Translations under genes and position numbers: made by a program
In this document: positions 44,462 to 56,100 of the stretch, piece after piece
Layout of the letters: each line of letters begins with the position of its first letter
How positions within the stretch are numbered: the stretch's first letter is position 1
Notes under the pieces: generated by a model
The model's input: the letters and a program-made list of their open reading frames with translations, nothing else
The model's database searches: none
Told to the model about the DNA's origin: nothing
NCBI RefSeq assembly: GCF_017591425.1
Contig: NW_024466413.1
Coordinates: forward strand, 1,860,001 to 1,924,000
Origin: Ochotona curzoniae
Taxonomy: Eukaryota; Chordata; Mammalia; Lagomorpha; Ochotonidae
Direction: 5' to 3'
DNA: 64,000 nt

Positions 44462-44757
44462 AGTTTTTTTTAAAGGATTTGTCTTATTTTTTTTTTGGAA
44501 ATGCAGATTTATAGAGAGAAAGCTCTTCCATCCTTTGATTCATTCCCGAAATGGCCATAATGGCTGGAGCTGAGCATTTCGAAGCCATAAGGCAGAAACT
44601 TCTGGATCTTCCACATGAATTTAGCAGCCCGAGAAATTGGACCATCCTTTGGTGCTTCCCCAGGCCACAAGCAGGGAGCTGGATGGGGAGTGCAGCAGCT
44701 GGGATACGGATATGGGGTCCTGGTGCTTACAAGGTAAGGGTCAACACTGTTACATGT
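44462..44757 (-). repeat. CSINE, antisense copy
   Basis: 'agttttttttaaaggatttg', 'gaaagctcttccatcctttgattcattcccgaaatggcc', 'aacttctggatcttccacatg', 'ccccaggccacaagcagggagctggatggggagtgcagcagctggga' and 'gggtcctggtgcttacaaggtaagg'. Confidence 0.9.
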
Positions 44758-44980
44758 TTTGTGAGTGAAAGGTCATCCTTCTGGCAATCACAAGAAGTCA
44801 TTGAGCTGAGTGTACAGCAAGCTGTAAGGAAAGGGAAGATTCACTCCCTTTGTTATGTAGTTCATACTGAGCTGTAATTCAAATCCTGGGGCTGGATCCT
44901 TGTTTGATATTTCCTGGATTTGTGATTTCCACATTTAACTTAAAACGCATTGGATCTCAGTTTTCTCATCTTTTAAATAG

Positions 44981-44981
<1 letters not shown>

Positions 44982-45021
<40 letters not shown>
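44982..45021. repeat. (AAT)n microsatellite
   Basis: About thirteen uninterrupted AAT units, likely polymorphic. Confidence 0.98.
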
Positions 45022-45024
<3 letters not shown>

Positions 45025-45027
45025 TAC

Positions 45028-45083
45028 CTGTTTCCCAGGGTTATTGTTGATGTTTCTGTTTCCCAGGGTCATTGTTGAGGTTT
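45028..45083. repeat. 28-bp tandem duplication
   Basis: 'ctgtttcccagggttattgttgatgttt' is followed at once by the same 28 bases with two changes (45028 and 45056 starts). It is a local duplication within the MIR. Confidence 0.9.
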
Positions 45084-45090
45084 CTTAAGT

Positions 45091-46710
45091 TACTACCTGG
45101 AAATGGTTGATTATTGGTCTTGGCCCAAAATAAACGAAAAATGGTAGTAGCCATCATGGCTGCCATATAACCGGCCACATGCTCAGTGTGGAGTGAATGG
45201 AATTTGTGGAGTGAATGCATCTGCATGAACAGAGAGAAAAGCAGTACAAGTGTTACCTACAGCAGGCTATGGATGTGAGCCACGAGGGAATGAGAGTCTG
45301 TGTAGAAGGGATTGGAAAAGTGCAAGCTGTAAGCCAGAGACCTGTTCTGTATGTGCTCTCCCACCTGACCAATACGACAGCTCAAGTCCACGTGAGTTTA
45401 TCTAAAGTCACTCAGCATCTTAAACAATGTAGACTTCAGCTTTGTCTGCTGGTGAAGTCCTTGTGCAGTTGTGAACACAGTCCCTGTGCTGATCACTTTT
45501 ATGTCAGCATGGCCAGTCTCCAGTGCCTAGTTGTTTGCCTAAGATATTTTTATGTTGCTGTGAATGAGTGTTTTACATGTGGTGAACATTTAAATCAGTA
45601 GATTTTGTGTAACTCAGGTTATGCTTCAAGAGGGGCCTCGGCTTCATCCGGTTGTCTGATGACCTTGACGTAAGCGAGGTTTCCTGACAAAGAACAAGTT
45701 TTGGAATCCCATGTAAAACCATACCGAATGTTCCCCAGTAAGTGTGGTCAGGAGGCCTATTGTACAGGAGCAGGACATTCACAGAAACGCCAAGTGTTGA
45801 TTTGTTTCCACACAGGACCCTGACAGCACCTTCAAATGTCAGCAGCACAGGGAAAGACAGTCTCAGCTGCAAAGTCAAGACCACCTCCCTGATCGGTCAT
45901 GGTTCAATAGTGTCTCTTTCTGAAAGTTGATTTTCCTTCTTGTTTAATCCTTCTTTTCCAGGTGCCTGGCTGCTCTCTCAGCTGATTCTGCTCTGCCCCA
46001 TCGGGTCAGGTCACTTGAGATTGTCAGGCACCTTTGGGCCTTTGCAGACAACTACAGTTGGCTTCCTCTGCACTGTCTTGGAAAATGTTGTGTTATCTTA
46101 GCTACTGCTCTGGGAAATCCCTAACTTCCAGATTGACAATGAGGTGCAGTTTCACGACAGGTTCCCAGGACTCAGAGATACAGATTTGTTGTTTTAGCAT
46201 AGGAGAAAAAAGAGATAAATAGTTGGAGTTGGATCTTGGCAGCCCATTTGCATATGGCATAGTGTTAACTCCAATGTACTTTAACCCTCTGAGTCAGATG
46301 CACAGGGTGGGCTGCACCTCTGTTTCCAAGACTCTATTCCCATTATGGAAAAATCTGAGGACATGTGCCGTGTCCAGTAAGTGCTTCTCAGCTATGCAGT
46401 TAATATTTCTGCTCATTCTCTTTTTAAGTCCCTGTTAGAGATTAGCAAACAAAAGTCCTAGCTGACGGGATTAGATTTTCCGAATCTTGCTGCCTTACTT
46501 GGTGCTGGGGTTCATTTTAACCAGTAAGACTGCCACAATAGAAAGAGCAACATAATTACAATATTTTCCAGTCACTACTTACAAGTATTACGGCAAAATT
46601 GTTTCTGGACATTTTTGTCTCAAGTTATGGGAATAAAATATGGGCTGAGATCCAGTAGTGGTTAAGGTTGTAGGCAGGGAGCTCCTGTGTACTATAAGTG
46701 TTCTTCCTTT
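45091..46710. other. unassigned non-coding DNA
   Basis: Open frames of 128 codons (45215-45601, +) and 103 codons (45573-45884, -) show no domain. Confidence 0.4.
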
Positions 46711-46716
46711 CCTTAA

Positions 46717-46808
46717 CTCATTTATTGAACATGTCTTCGGGAGGAGGCTTTGCTGAAGGTTATAGCAAAGAAGATGACAGGTCTGCCCTCATAGAGACAC
46801 AGACTTAG
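46717..46808 (-). repeat. L2 3' end, antisense
   Basis: 'ctcatttattgaacatgtc' and 'gatgacaggtctgccctcatagagacacag' fit the antisense L2/MIR-class phrase 'catttattgagcacctac...aaggtccctgccctcatggagc'. Confidence 0.5.
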
Positions 46809-48404
46809 AATACAAACAGGGAGAATGCACCTGTTCTCAATGCATTACGTCAGTGTAATGAGAAATGCTTAGAAAGTGGCATGATGCAGATGGAAGGAGG
46901 AGGTGGCACTAGATCAGGCCCCCTGAGAGGACCTCCTTGGCCATGGGACAGCTGGACTGCACCATATACTGAGGGGACAGAAGGCTGGGAGATGACCTGG
47001 ACAGGAAGCCCATGAAAGATCTATCAGGGCAGCACGTTCATGAGAATACAGGGAGGGTGGCGGGGAGGAGCAAGGGCAAGCATCAACCTCCACATGTGGA
47101 TCTAGAAATGTCGAGGCAGTTCTTAGAGAGGGAACCCTAGATCCGTGTTCCTTGATGCCAGAACCTTGAACCTTTCTCAAGTCTCTTGTAACCTGTCTCA
47201 TACAACAGACAGCTTTACGAATAAGGCCTACAAATTCAGAGACGGAATCTCCCGCAGCATTACGTTGCAAAACATCAACAAGCCAAGAGGAAACCACTGC
47301 TGCCATTTCAAGTTGAATTTCTGACTCCATGGCTTCTCAGTAATGTGAAGAATGGTGCTGCTCCAGTTGTCTTCCACCTAGCTGCTTGAGAGAACTGAGT
47401 TCCTTGACAACAAACACAAGTTTGAACTCCCCTGTGTCTCAATGCATGATTTTCTGTCTAGTAGGAGAACATCAGTCATCAGGTTTAAGAATTTAACACA
47501 GGATTATTTCTTTGGATTCTTAGCTAAATTGCATCTGCACTGACCCTCTTCCCAAACAAGATGGGTCTTTGGGAGACACTACTCAAATCGCTATGGGACC
47601 TACCCTCAACATAAGAGCCATAGTGAGCAAGTTGCAATGAAAAGGACGATCTGGGCTTAGACACCAGGGGATTTCAAGCAGATCCTCATTGTCTAGTGTT
47701 CTGGGATTCTGAAGGAGTTATTTAATTATGATATTGCTTTTATTTTCATTTATATGATTCACAGTGGCTAAAGCTCAGGGATTTGTTTTGCGTTGAACAG
47801 AGTCATGTGACACACAGGTAAAGATGTGTGAATTGTGTAACTACTCACTGGTTAGACTATCTATTGACAAAAAGCAAATTAATATTAAACACACATAGTG
47901 TGACCATCCAACTCGAGTTTTTTTCATTTCTGTGTTGTGCTAGGAGACTCACATGTACAAAACACTGACATGAACTGCTCCATCGTCACCCAGGGAAAGC
48001 TCATGCGGGGGTAACCACTAGAGCTGTCATAGAACTTTGGGTTGGAAATGAAACAGAACTGCTGAACATGGCTCAGTGGATTCCTAACACATAAATTGAA
48101 ACTTACCTTTTGTGAGTCAAAACAGAAAGTCTGAGTTCTGTGTTTCAAATGTTTCTACAGGTATTTTGCCCTCAGAAAATTACTGTTTGCTTTTGGGCCA
48201 CTCCTATAAATCCTCCATAAATCAACTAGGTATAAAGTAGTAAAAGCACTCATTTCTAAATGGAAATAAAGCGATTCTTTAAAAATATGAATAATTGGAA
48301 CCAGTTCACTAAAAACAATTATTAAATCCCCAAGATATGTTTCATTCATCAAGACTCAGATAAGAATGCACGGTGCTGCCTAATGAAGTGCTAGATTTCT
48401 TCTC
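46809..48404. other. unassigned non-coding DNA
   Basis: Holds a 138-codon minus-strand open frame at 46914-47330 without recognisable domain or exon structure; not called. Confidence 0.4.
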
Positions 48405-48560
48405 ATTTATTAGCTGCAATGCAGAGGGAAATGTACTTAATCTTTTTGAGTCAGTTTCTTTCACTGTCATGGAGAAGCTGTTAATATCGCACAGGAGAGT
48501 TTCTGAAAATTAAATAGAATTTCACATGTGAGCATGCGCAGGGCTGCTCCCAGCACATGC
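48405..48560 (+). repeat. MIR, sense
   Basis: 'aatgtacttaatctttttgagtcagtttctttcactgtcatggag', 'atatcgcacaggagagtttctgaaaattaaatagaatttcacatg' and 'gctgctcccagcacatgcc' follow MIR 3' half order. Confidence 0.65.
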
Positions 48561-51044
48561 CACTGCCTGGTGATCCCTTATACTGGATTACACCTGCCTG
48601 ATGTGCATCATGGTCCTAACACTCTTAGTTGTGATGGTTTAAGTTGGTGCAGCAATCACCTCACCAAACAGCATGTGTCTGACTCACAGTGCAAAGTGTG
48701 ACTGGGTTAACCCTAGCCAGAAGCAAAGCCTGACCTCACTGACTCCTGAATGCTGTTCATATATTTTCTCATCCATTTCTCACAGCTGTGATTTGTTTCC
48801 ACATTTTACCAGTGGGAAATGTGGACACTGGGCCTATCTCACCAGAGCCTGCCTCCCCAGGGGCAACGACGTGAGCATCAATTGCAAGCTGCAAGTTGGA
48901 AACCAATGAAGTGGTGGGACTCCGAACAGGTGAATAGGCCAGGGGGCACCATCCACGGGGCAAATCAAGGCCATTGTCTCGGGAGTGGGCTGCTTGCCTC
49001 AGAAGTGGGTACTCTGTGTCCCTCCATGCTGTTGCTGTCACACCCTCTTACCAAGCAATGACTTCAACCATGCTATGACACAGCATCTGTACATGACCAC
49101 ATGCAGGCATTAGATGTTGAACTTCCCGACCATTGGCCTCTGCTTTTATAATTTCCCAGCCTGCTATGTTCTCTTGCAGTGGCAGACAGCCTACAATACC
49201 TACTGACACAATTTTCCTATCATAACTCACCCTCAAGGTCTGAGGGAATGCAGAAGTAAAAAATGTGTGACATTTTGTCTCAGACACTGTGGTTTTCGGT
49301 GTAGAATCTAATTTTAACAATAAGACACAAGTCTATCAGCATGGTGTTGCACTCACCCTCATCTCTGGACTTCTTGGCTCCTCAGCAGGCTGCCTGTATC
49401 ATGTTTCCTTCCTTACTGTAAAACAGTAAGATTTTACACAAAGCATTCCTCTCTGCGCCGTCACAATGATCCCCTGAGTGTCGTGTTTACACATAGCTGT
49501 GGTGTCCTTTCAGGGGAGAGGAGCTGTGACACTGTAAGAAAATCATTATTCTTATTTTTTCCATTATGGTCTTACCTAAAAATCAGGATCATATTAATGG
49601 TCTTCCCTTAGGACTAGATGCTTTTAGGACTAGATACATTGAGCACAGCAATAAACAAAGGATCCCAGTGCAAGTCTACACTGCCCTGTAAACCTTGGCC
49701 ATTTGTCATCTCAATATTTGCAAAATGGAATGAAGGCTAGAAAAAAAGAGAGTCCAAACAACATAATGAAGAGCAAATGAGGACCAATTGTACTGGAGTG
49801 GGAAGATTTAAATAGTTTTCTTTTCAGTACATTAACAATGAGAGCATTCCTCTTGAACTCCCAAGCTGTATTAAGATGAAGCAAGAGAGCTCAGCATTGG
49901 CAAACATAATCCAGCCTTTGGAAGAGAAACCAGATGGCCTACCCATTGTGCTACAGACCATTTACTCAACCCAGATTTATTTTAATACCCAAGGCTTCCT
50001 GTCCCTTTACTTAACAAGACCTGTCTTGATAAGTGGCTAGCACCTAGGATTCCCCATGGAGCTGAGGCATCTGTTTCTGTCTGTTGTCTGCAGAAAGGTA
50101 CTAGACAGCAACTCTTCTGCTCTCGTTCAGTCATTCTCCCATTTATTAACCATTTGTTGCGGCTTCAGAACATACCAGGCTTCGTAACAGGTACACAGAA
50201 GGAATTGTGAGAAAAACCTGGCAGAAAATTTGCTCTCATGATCATTTCTTCTGATTAGAAAAGTCAGATTTTTAGTAATGTAAAAAATCATTGTGAAACC
50301 ACATCTATAAAGAAGTAACACAAAGAAGTGGTAATAAATTCCAGAGCAATGGCCAGGTGGATGTGGAATGGGAAAACCCATCAAGACTGGCAGAGCTCAC
50401 ACACACACTCACTTATTTATCTGCAGATCACTCTTTTCTGTTTTCAGATCACTGGGGAGTATGAAGTTACCATCTATTTGCCTAGATATCCAAGGCTGTA
50501 TCATTGTCAGTTATCTACTGTTTATCAGCTGGGGTTAGTTTAGGGCAAAGACCCCCCTGACTTTTGGGGTCACTCATTCCGCTGTTGAGTGTCATTGAAA
50601 GGTCCCAGACTTGTGAGAATGCAAACCTCCTTCTAATTCAACCCTCTTGTGTGGACCCTGCCCTTGGAGCAAAGCTGGATATGCTGACACCTGGGTAGAT
50701 GAACAAAGATTGCTTCCAGGGGTAAGAGGAAAGACTAGAAATTTCTTCAATGAAGCCAGATTTGGGCAGAAGTTTCAGCTCTCAAGCTTTGTGGGGCCAG
50801 AGTAAGAGTTGTTGAAGGGTTGTGAATGCTCCTTGCTTATAAATATTTTCACTTCTCATTGAAGAAAGCAAACAGCCGCTGCAGTGATGTGTCAGTCAGA
50901 TGTACAGGCTCATCAAATATCGCTTCAGGTCCGTTAACAATAACTTTTAATGCAATGTTTCCTTTTCATGGTTCCTGGGTAGAATGCATTACTCCTGGGC
51001 CGTGGTCTCTGTGATTCTTACTCCATCCTAGTTTTCAACACTGT
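48561..51044. other. unassigned non-coding DNA, 2.5 kb
   Basis: No recognised repeat beyond an L2-like piece near 50130-50195 ('cccatttattaaccatttg'). A small local duplication 'ttaggactagat' occurs at 49609 and 49626. Confidence 0.4.
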
Positions 51045-51115
51045 GCCTCTGGCAACTGGGTGAGGGTGTGGCTCAGCATAAGGTCCACAGATTGTTGAAT
51101 GAATAGATGATCGGT
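51045..51115 (+). repeat. L2 3' end fragment
   Basis: 'cagcataaggtccacagattgttgaatgaatagatga' resembles the L2 terminal 'acatagtaggtgctcaataaatgtttgttgaatgaatgaatga'. Confidence 0.45.
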
Positions 51116-51619
51116 AGTGTTTTGTATATCTTTGTTTCTATGTCTTCCTTGCTCCCAAGAGTGTCTTATTTGCAAAACTGCACTGAATATATGCAGCAGC
51201 GTTTAGTAAGACTACAGTAGATATGACGTTGAGTGCTCTTGTTAAGTGATCTCTATTGATGTTTATGCAAATCTCAGGCTAGTTATTTTAAAGATAAATA
51301 TGCTATGACTTAGAACACATGCTCATCATGGCCACCTTGGCCATTATATTTTGGCATAGACATAAGAGGAAAGTCTAATCCCTCAAAGCCAAATCAAACC
51401 AAACCAAAACAAAATCAAAAACTGTGTTCCATCTGTATCTCCAATGAGATGTTATCTTTGGTTTCCAACGTGAAAGTCCTTAAGGGTTTCAAGGTGGGAG
51501 CGATGTGTGCTTTTCCTTTGTTACTCTAGTTAAACCTTCTTGATTATCTCCATCAGTCTGCTGAGGGATTCATTCATTCCTAAGAATATAAAAGTGGAGA
51601 TTGATTGCCTAGATCTGAG

Positions 51620-51625
51620 ATGGAC
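51620..51625. other. target-site duplication, left, of solo LTR
   Basis: atggac, repeated exactly at 51873-51878. Confidence 0.9.
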
Positions 51626-51755
51626 TGTTGGGGGCACTGACCATTTCCTGCCCTGTGATTGGCCCTTTGCCCTGATTGGTGTGCCTTGGTATCTTTAAGC
51701 TGATTGGACAAGTTTGACAGTTAAGCGGGGGCTTGGTGGGGGAGGGGCTGGAGTG

Positions 51756-51797
51756 TAACGGTCACAACGGTCATAACGGTCACAACAGTCACAACGG
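51756..51797 (+). promoter_or_regulatory. tandem array of five Myb-type motifs in LTR
   Basis: YAACNG motifs at 51756 (TAACGG), 51765 (CAACGG), 51774 (TAACGG), 51783 (CAACAG) and 51792 (CAACGG), exactly 9 bases apart. YAAC[G/T]G is the c-Myb recognition core. Four of five fit fully; the fourth has CAACAG. Location upstream of the poly(A) signal puts the array in the U3/R part of the LTR. Binding is inferred only. Confidence 0.6.
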
Positions 51798-51805
51798 AAG
51801 ATCAT

Positions 51806-51811
51806 AATAAA
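51806..51811 (+). promoter_or_regulatory. polyadenylation signal of the LTR
   Basis: AATAAA, 61 bases before the LTR end, the usual R-region position. Confidence 0.75.
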
Positions 51812-51872
51812 GCGCCTTGGAGACTCTCAAGTGTCAGGTGATTTCTTCCGTGGGACGGGAGGACCCCCAATA

Positions 51873-51878
51873 ATGGAC
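51873..51878. other. target-site duplication, right, of solo LTR
   Basis: atggac, identical to 51620-51625. Confidence 0.9.
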
Positions 51879-51906
51879 AATTCTTGCAGGGTATAATTAA
51901 TAATTA

Positions 51907-51953
51907 GGAAGAGAGAGAGAGAGAGAAGCGAGAAGCGGGAAGAGAGAAAGAGG
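51907..51953. repeat. (GA)n and degenerate purine microsatellite
   Basis: GA run followed by 'agaagcg' repeats and further GA. Confidence 0.92.
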
Positions 51954-52049
51954 GAATGACTCTAGCATCCTTTTTCTTCATTTTTCGGAGCAGATGACAT
52001 GAATGATTTACATAAGTTATTAGGAGAATAACCCAAAATAAGACCAGAG

Positions 52050-52330
52050 CTTGGTATTTGAAACCTACATCTCATACAGGAGTGTCTGAGTTTGGGTCTC
52101 CATTGTGCTCAACTACAGTTTCCTAATCCTATGCACCCTGAAAATTAGTCGGTACTGGTTCAAGCTGTCAGCTCCTGTAGCACACACAGGACATTCGGAA
52201 TGAATTTCTAGCTCCAACGTTCAGTCCGGCTTGGCTCCAGCTATTGCAACCATTTAGGGAGCGAACAAGTCAATGGAAAACCCCTCCGTGTCTGTCTGTT
52301 CCTTCCTTTTTCAGGTAAGTAAAATAAGCA
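52050..52330 (+). repeat. CSINE, old and diverged
   Basis: 'cctacatctcatacaggagtgtctgagtttgggtctcc', 'cagctcctgtagcacacacagg', 'gtccggcttggctccagctattgcaaccatttagggagcgaac' and 'cctccgtgtctgtctgttcc' give the older CSINE plan. Confidence 0.75.
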
Positions 52331-52995
52331 TATACAGTTAAGAATGAAAATACCAATAGAAGGCATGTTTCAAGGTTTTGTACTTGCCTCTTTCTAACTC
52401 TGTAATTTGTCCTGGCAAGGAGTTCTGTTTGGACAGGATCCATAGAGTCATTTAATTATGTCCACAGTGAACTGAAGGAACAGCAGTGCAATTAATTGGA
52501 TTGTAAATCACATCACTGCCTGCTGTGGTTTCCAGGATGAAGTAGGTAGAGTTACTATTCCAGGTATTCTACTGTTGGATTAGACGTGGTAGGTACAAAT
52601 GGAAAACAGTGGTATTTTTTGTTCTTACTAAATTATAATGAAAGTGATTTATACTTATGGTAGGAAAGCAACCAATAAACAAATGGCTATTATGGCAAAC
52701 CTGACATCAACAATGTTCTTCTCAATTAAGGAGCATAGCCCTTGCCTTACCATTCACATCAACTACATTTTCTTTGCAGTTTCATCTACCTGTAGACCTT
52801 AACTCCGAATAATTGATTAGGCATCTGGATCTCAAGCTGTGTGAGGGCAAAACACTAATTTCTGTGGGCTCTTTGTCTCTGATTTCCAACATAATGCCTG
52901 CTAGAAGGAGAAGGTTCTCAAAACACAATTGTCAGATTAATGGTCACTTACATCATTGGAATTGCATTTTTTAATGAAGTTTATCATTTAATCTC
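52331..52995. other. unassigned AT-rich stretch
   Basis: A weak L2-like piece ('caagctgtgtgagggcaaaac...gctctttgtctctgatttcc') may lie at 52840-52930; otherwise nothing recognised. Confidence 0.35.
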
Positions 52996-53160
52996 TATCT
53001 CCCACATGTGTGGCAGGGGTCCAAGCATTAGGGCCATCTTGAATCTTTCCTAGCGCTTTAGTAAGGAGGTAATTTAGAGCTGCAGCAGCTGGACATTAAA
53101 CAGCATCCCCGCAGGATGTTGGCATCACAGGTGGAAGCTCTATGTGCTATGTTGCAACAT
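52996..53160 (-). repeat. CSINE, old antisense partial copy
   Basis: 'tctcccacatgtgtggcaggggtccaagcattagggccatcttgaatc', 'gcgctttagtaaggagg', 'gcagcagctggacattaaacagcatccccgcaggatgttggcatcac' follow the antisense order of the older CSINE. Confidence 0.7.
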
Positions 53161-56100
53161 CTACTCCTAAAGAATGCGTTAGAGCTAGCATTAGCTTCTA
53201 CACATCATGCAACAAGTGTATGTCACCAAATCCCTAGTGAAGTACGATTCATTCAATTAAATGTAATATATTTAGTATTTCCAAACTCAGTAAAAATTTT
53301 GTTAAATATATTGTCATGGACAAATACAGAGAAATAATGGATGGATGGTGTTCAGTTGTAGAACAATGCAAGAATTGAATTTGTGCTTTTTCACAAAAGA
53401 TTCCCCAATGCAGACATAACTTATTGAGATAAGTGCCTTTGGTGGATATTGTGAAATTCTATTCTATAAATAATTTTATGTCTTACATGTCCTTGAGTGG
53501 CCATATCCATATATGCTCACTACCTACATAGATTTCTTTGTTTCCTAGTTTGTGTGTGACTCATGGTACCATACTTTTATGTAGACAGACATTTTAGACA
53601 AGCAGAGAAAGCATTTTTGAAAATTACCTAGTATTTTGTCGTCTAGAACGTGGCACTAATTAATGAATCATGCTTTCTTCTAGGATACGTATGTTGAAGC
53701 ATGCTTAAGAAGAGTTCATAGCAGATGGGTTTCAAAGTGTGAAGGAGTTTTCAGCACATGATGAGGAGTTTAACACACCAAATCTTTAAACATCTGCCCA
53801 GTTTTGGCCCAGCCAGCACAAGTCATATTCCCTCATGCCTTGCTTGGACAGCTAATCACACTCAAAAGTTCAGTTTTAAGCCATTGAGCATAACATTTGG
53901 ATTGATGAAGTCAGCATTCAATGCAATTTCAGAGACTTCTTCAGTATACAGTTTCCCAGAATGGCTTATGGATTTTGGATTTTGTTGCATTTCTGTAGTT
54001 TGCCAATAGTTTCTCAAATGAATGAATTTTAGTATATGTGCTGCCACAGCAAGCACACATGAGTGAATTTTATTTCCTTAGTTCTTTATTCTGTATCATT
54101 AAATAAACTGTGTCCAAATTAATCATTGCAGAATTTAATCTTAACTATTGAGCTTTTAATTATCCTGTGGCCATTTTTAAATATTAATTTTGCCAAGCAT
54201 GTGTGGCCTAAAACACAAGAAAAATGATGCAGAGCAAAATGAAGAGCATCGGTCTGCATTCACACCTATGACCTTTACATAAACTCCATACCTGCACACA
54301 CAAATGGCTCCCACTGTAGATAACCTTGATGTGTCCCACACGTTGGACAGCTCTGCTACAGAAGCCTTTCTTCCCCTCCCAGGCCCACATCCTCATTCTT
54401 GTACTCTTGAAGAACCTGCCTTTCCAAGGCCCGGAATGAGCTTTCCATAGTCCCTAGAACTACAAGTGCAATTGGAGATGTCCAAAATTCTTCTTAGAGC
54501 CTTGTCTGTGAAATGCATGGACTATGTTCTCTTTATACTAACAAAAATTGAAAATATGTTATTGAAAAAAAAGGAGGGGGAGAAAAATATCAAAATATTA
54601 ATAGAATAGTATCCCTTGGATATAGGAAATCTTCTGTTTCAGTTGACAGATGAAATCTATAAAAAAAGAGATATTACTTTGTGCCCCACCACATGTGTAC
54701 TCCATGAAGACTGTTGAAGGAGAGAGGTTGTCAAGTCTACACCCACAGAGAAGCTGGGCTTGCACTTAGTTTCCATAAAACAAGGCTGCTGCTTCAATGC
54801 TTTTAGTATTCTTGCAACTGGAATGTATAAAATTGACATAAATCAGAAATAATGAATATTCTTCATGGGTACTTTCACTTATCAAATTAATGATAAGACA
54901 AGATCTGTAGCCATTTACAGAAGTCTTTGAAGATGAAAGTCTTGCCCGCTTTGAGAGTTTCATTGTTCTGTAGAACAGGGAGATTTATTTCTAGTCGTCA
55001 ATACAATGAAGAAGGGACATATGACATGATTTTTCTTACTGTTTTATTTAAAGGTTTACGTTTTTTAGGATCTGAAGTTTATACACAATATGTTGTAAAT
55101 AAAGTCTATTCTTTGCTCTCTCTTATGTGAAAAATAATATTCTATAACTGACCACTTTTAGTGACATTTAATCGTATCATACACACCTATGCACACATAC
55201 ATATAAGTGAAAAATAAATAAAACCTTGCAATTAATACATAAAAAACGCAGACATTAAAATTGGTATACTTTACTTCAATTATGATTTTAATCCACTTGT
55301 TAATTCCCATCTTGTATGAGGAGTGTTGGTAGAGACTAACATATTAGCTGTCCACCTGACAGAATTCATAGTCTTCCATAATCCATACTCCAGAAAGATG
55401 ATACAGAGAGAGGAAAATGCAGAAGTGTTGCTAGCCATCTTTGTTAGACACTTTCTGCTATTCCAGTGTTTTGCCCTTGATGCCCTAATCAAAATGCACA
55501 CACTGTCTTCCAGCTGAGAACACAATGGGAGAGAACCCACATTTCCTCACCTCTGGCTGGGTCAGTTTGACTAAGCCTCAAACCTCAGCTGATTCCCGTG
55601 GCCCCTTTTGCATGTTTCTTTGGCAATTCCTTCCCTTTGAACTTTAGGCCAGGGTACTAAGCAGTTTGAAAATATTGTTACTGAGGGAATACCTCATTTC
55701 TCTGAGTGAAGTCTGTTTCTCTGTACTAAGTAGTCTGTTCAAACGTTATCCTTTCCCTGGTATAAATGGCCTATGCTTCACTGTTTCTCTGCGTGGAGAG
55801 AACGGTCTCTTCATCTGCAAAGCTGGAATTCAGGGAGACTTCCTACTCCTTATCTCTCTTCACTTCCCTGGGGCCACAGGAGGCAGCTCTCTCTCTCTCT
55901 CTTTACTTCCTGAACATTTTCTAGAATACTCTCAATTTTTGCTTTCAAAATTTACTTATTTTACTGTAATGTAAATACATATTGCTGTTTGGCAAACTAT
56001 GGATCATATATCTTTCATGCCACTTGTTTTCCACTCTTCATAAGATCCTAAATGCCAGGGTAACAATCCCAACGGAATCACAAGTTTCCAACTCCTCAAA

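Larger units (their letters stand above)
44885..45090 (+). repeat. MIR with embedded (AAT)n expansion
   Basis: 'ggatctcagttttctcatcttttaaataggaataataat' is the MIR phrase 'cctcagtttcctcatctgtaaaatggggataataat', and 'aatacctgtttcccagggttattgttga' is its 'gtacctacctcatagggttgttgtgagg'. A (AAT)n run sits exactly where MIR has a natural AAT doublet. Confidence 0.7.
51626..51872 (+). mobile_element. solo LTR of an endogenous retrovirus, probably class II
   Basis: A 247-bp unit opens TGTTGGGGG and closes CCCCCAATA, near-perfect terminal inverted repeats (canonical end would be ..CA). It is bracketed by the exact 6-bp duplication atggac. Visible parts are three ATTGG (inverted CCAAT) boxes at 51658, 51675 and 51703; a G-rich GC-box-like run at 51738-51751; a 9-bp tandem array at 51756-51797; and the AATAAA poly(A) signal at 51806-51811. 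No retroviral gene or second LTR is present, so this is the product of LTR-LTR recombination. A 6-bp duplication points to ERVK/IAP-like (class II) elements; the short length is unusual. The intact duplication suggests moderate age. Confidence 0.88.

Noticed and set aside
46914..47330. 138-codon frame on -
   Set aside because: No recognisable domain. Second half is composition-driven (Ser/Pro/Cys) and no exon boundaries can be supported.
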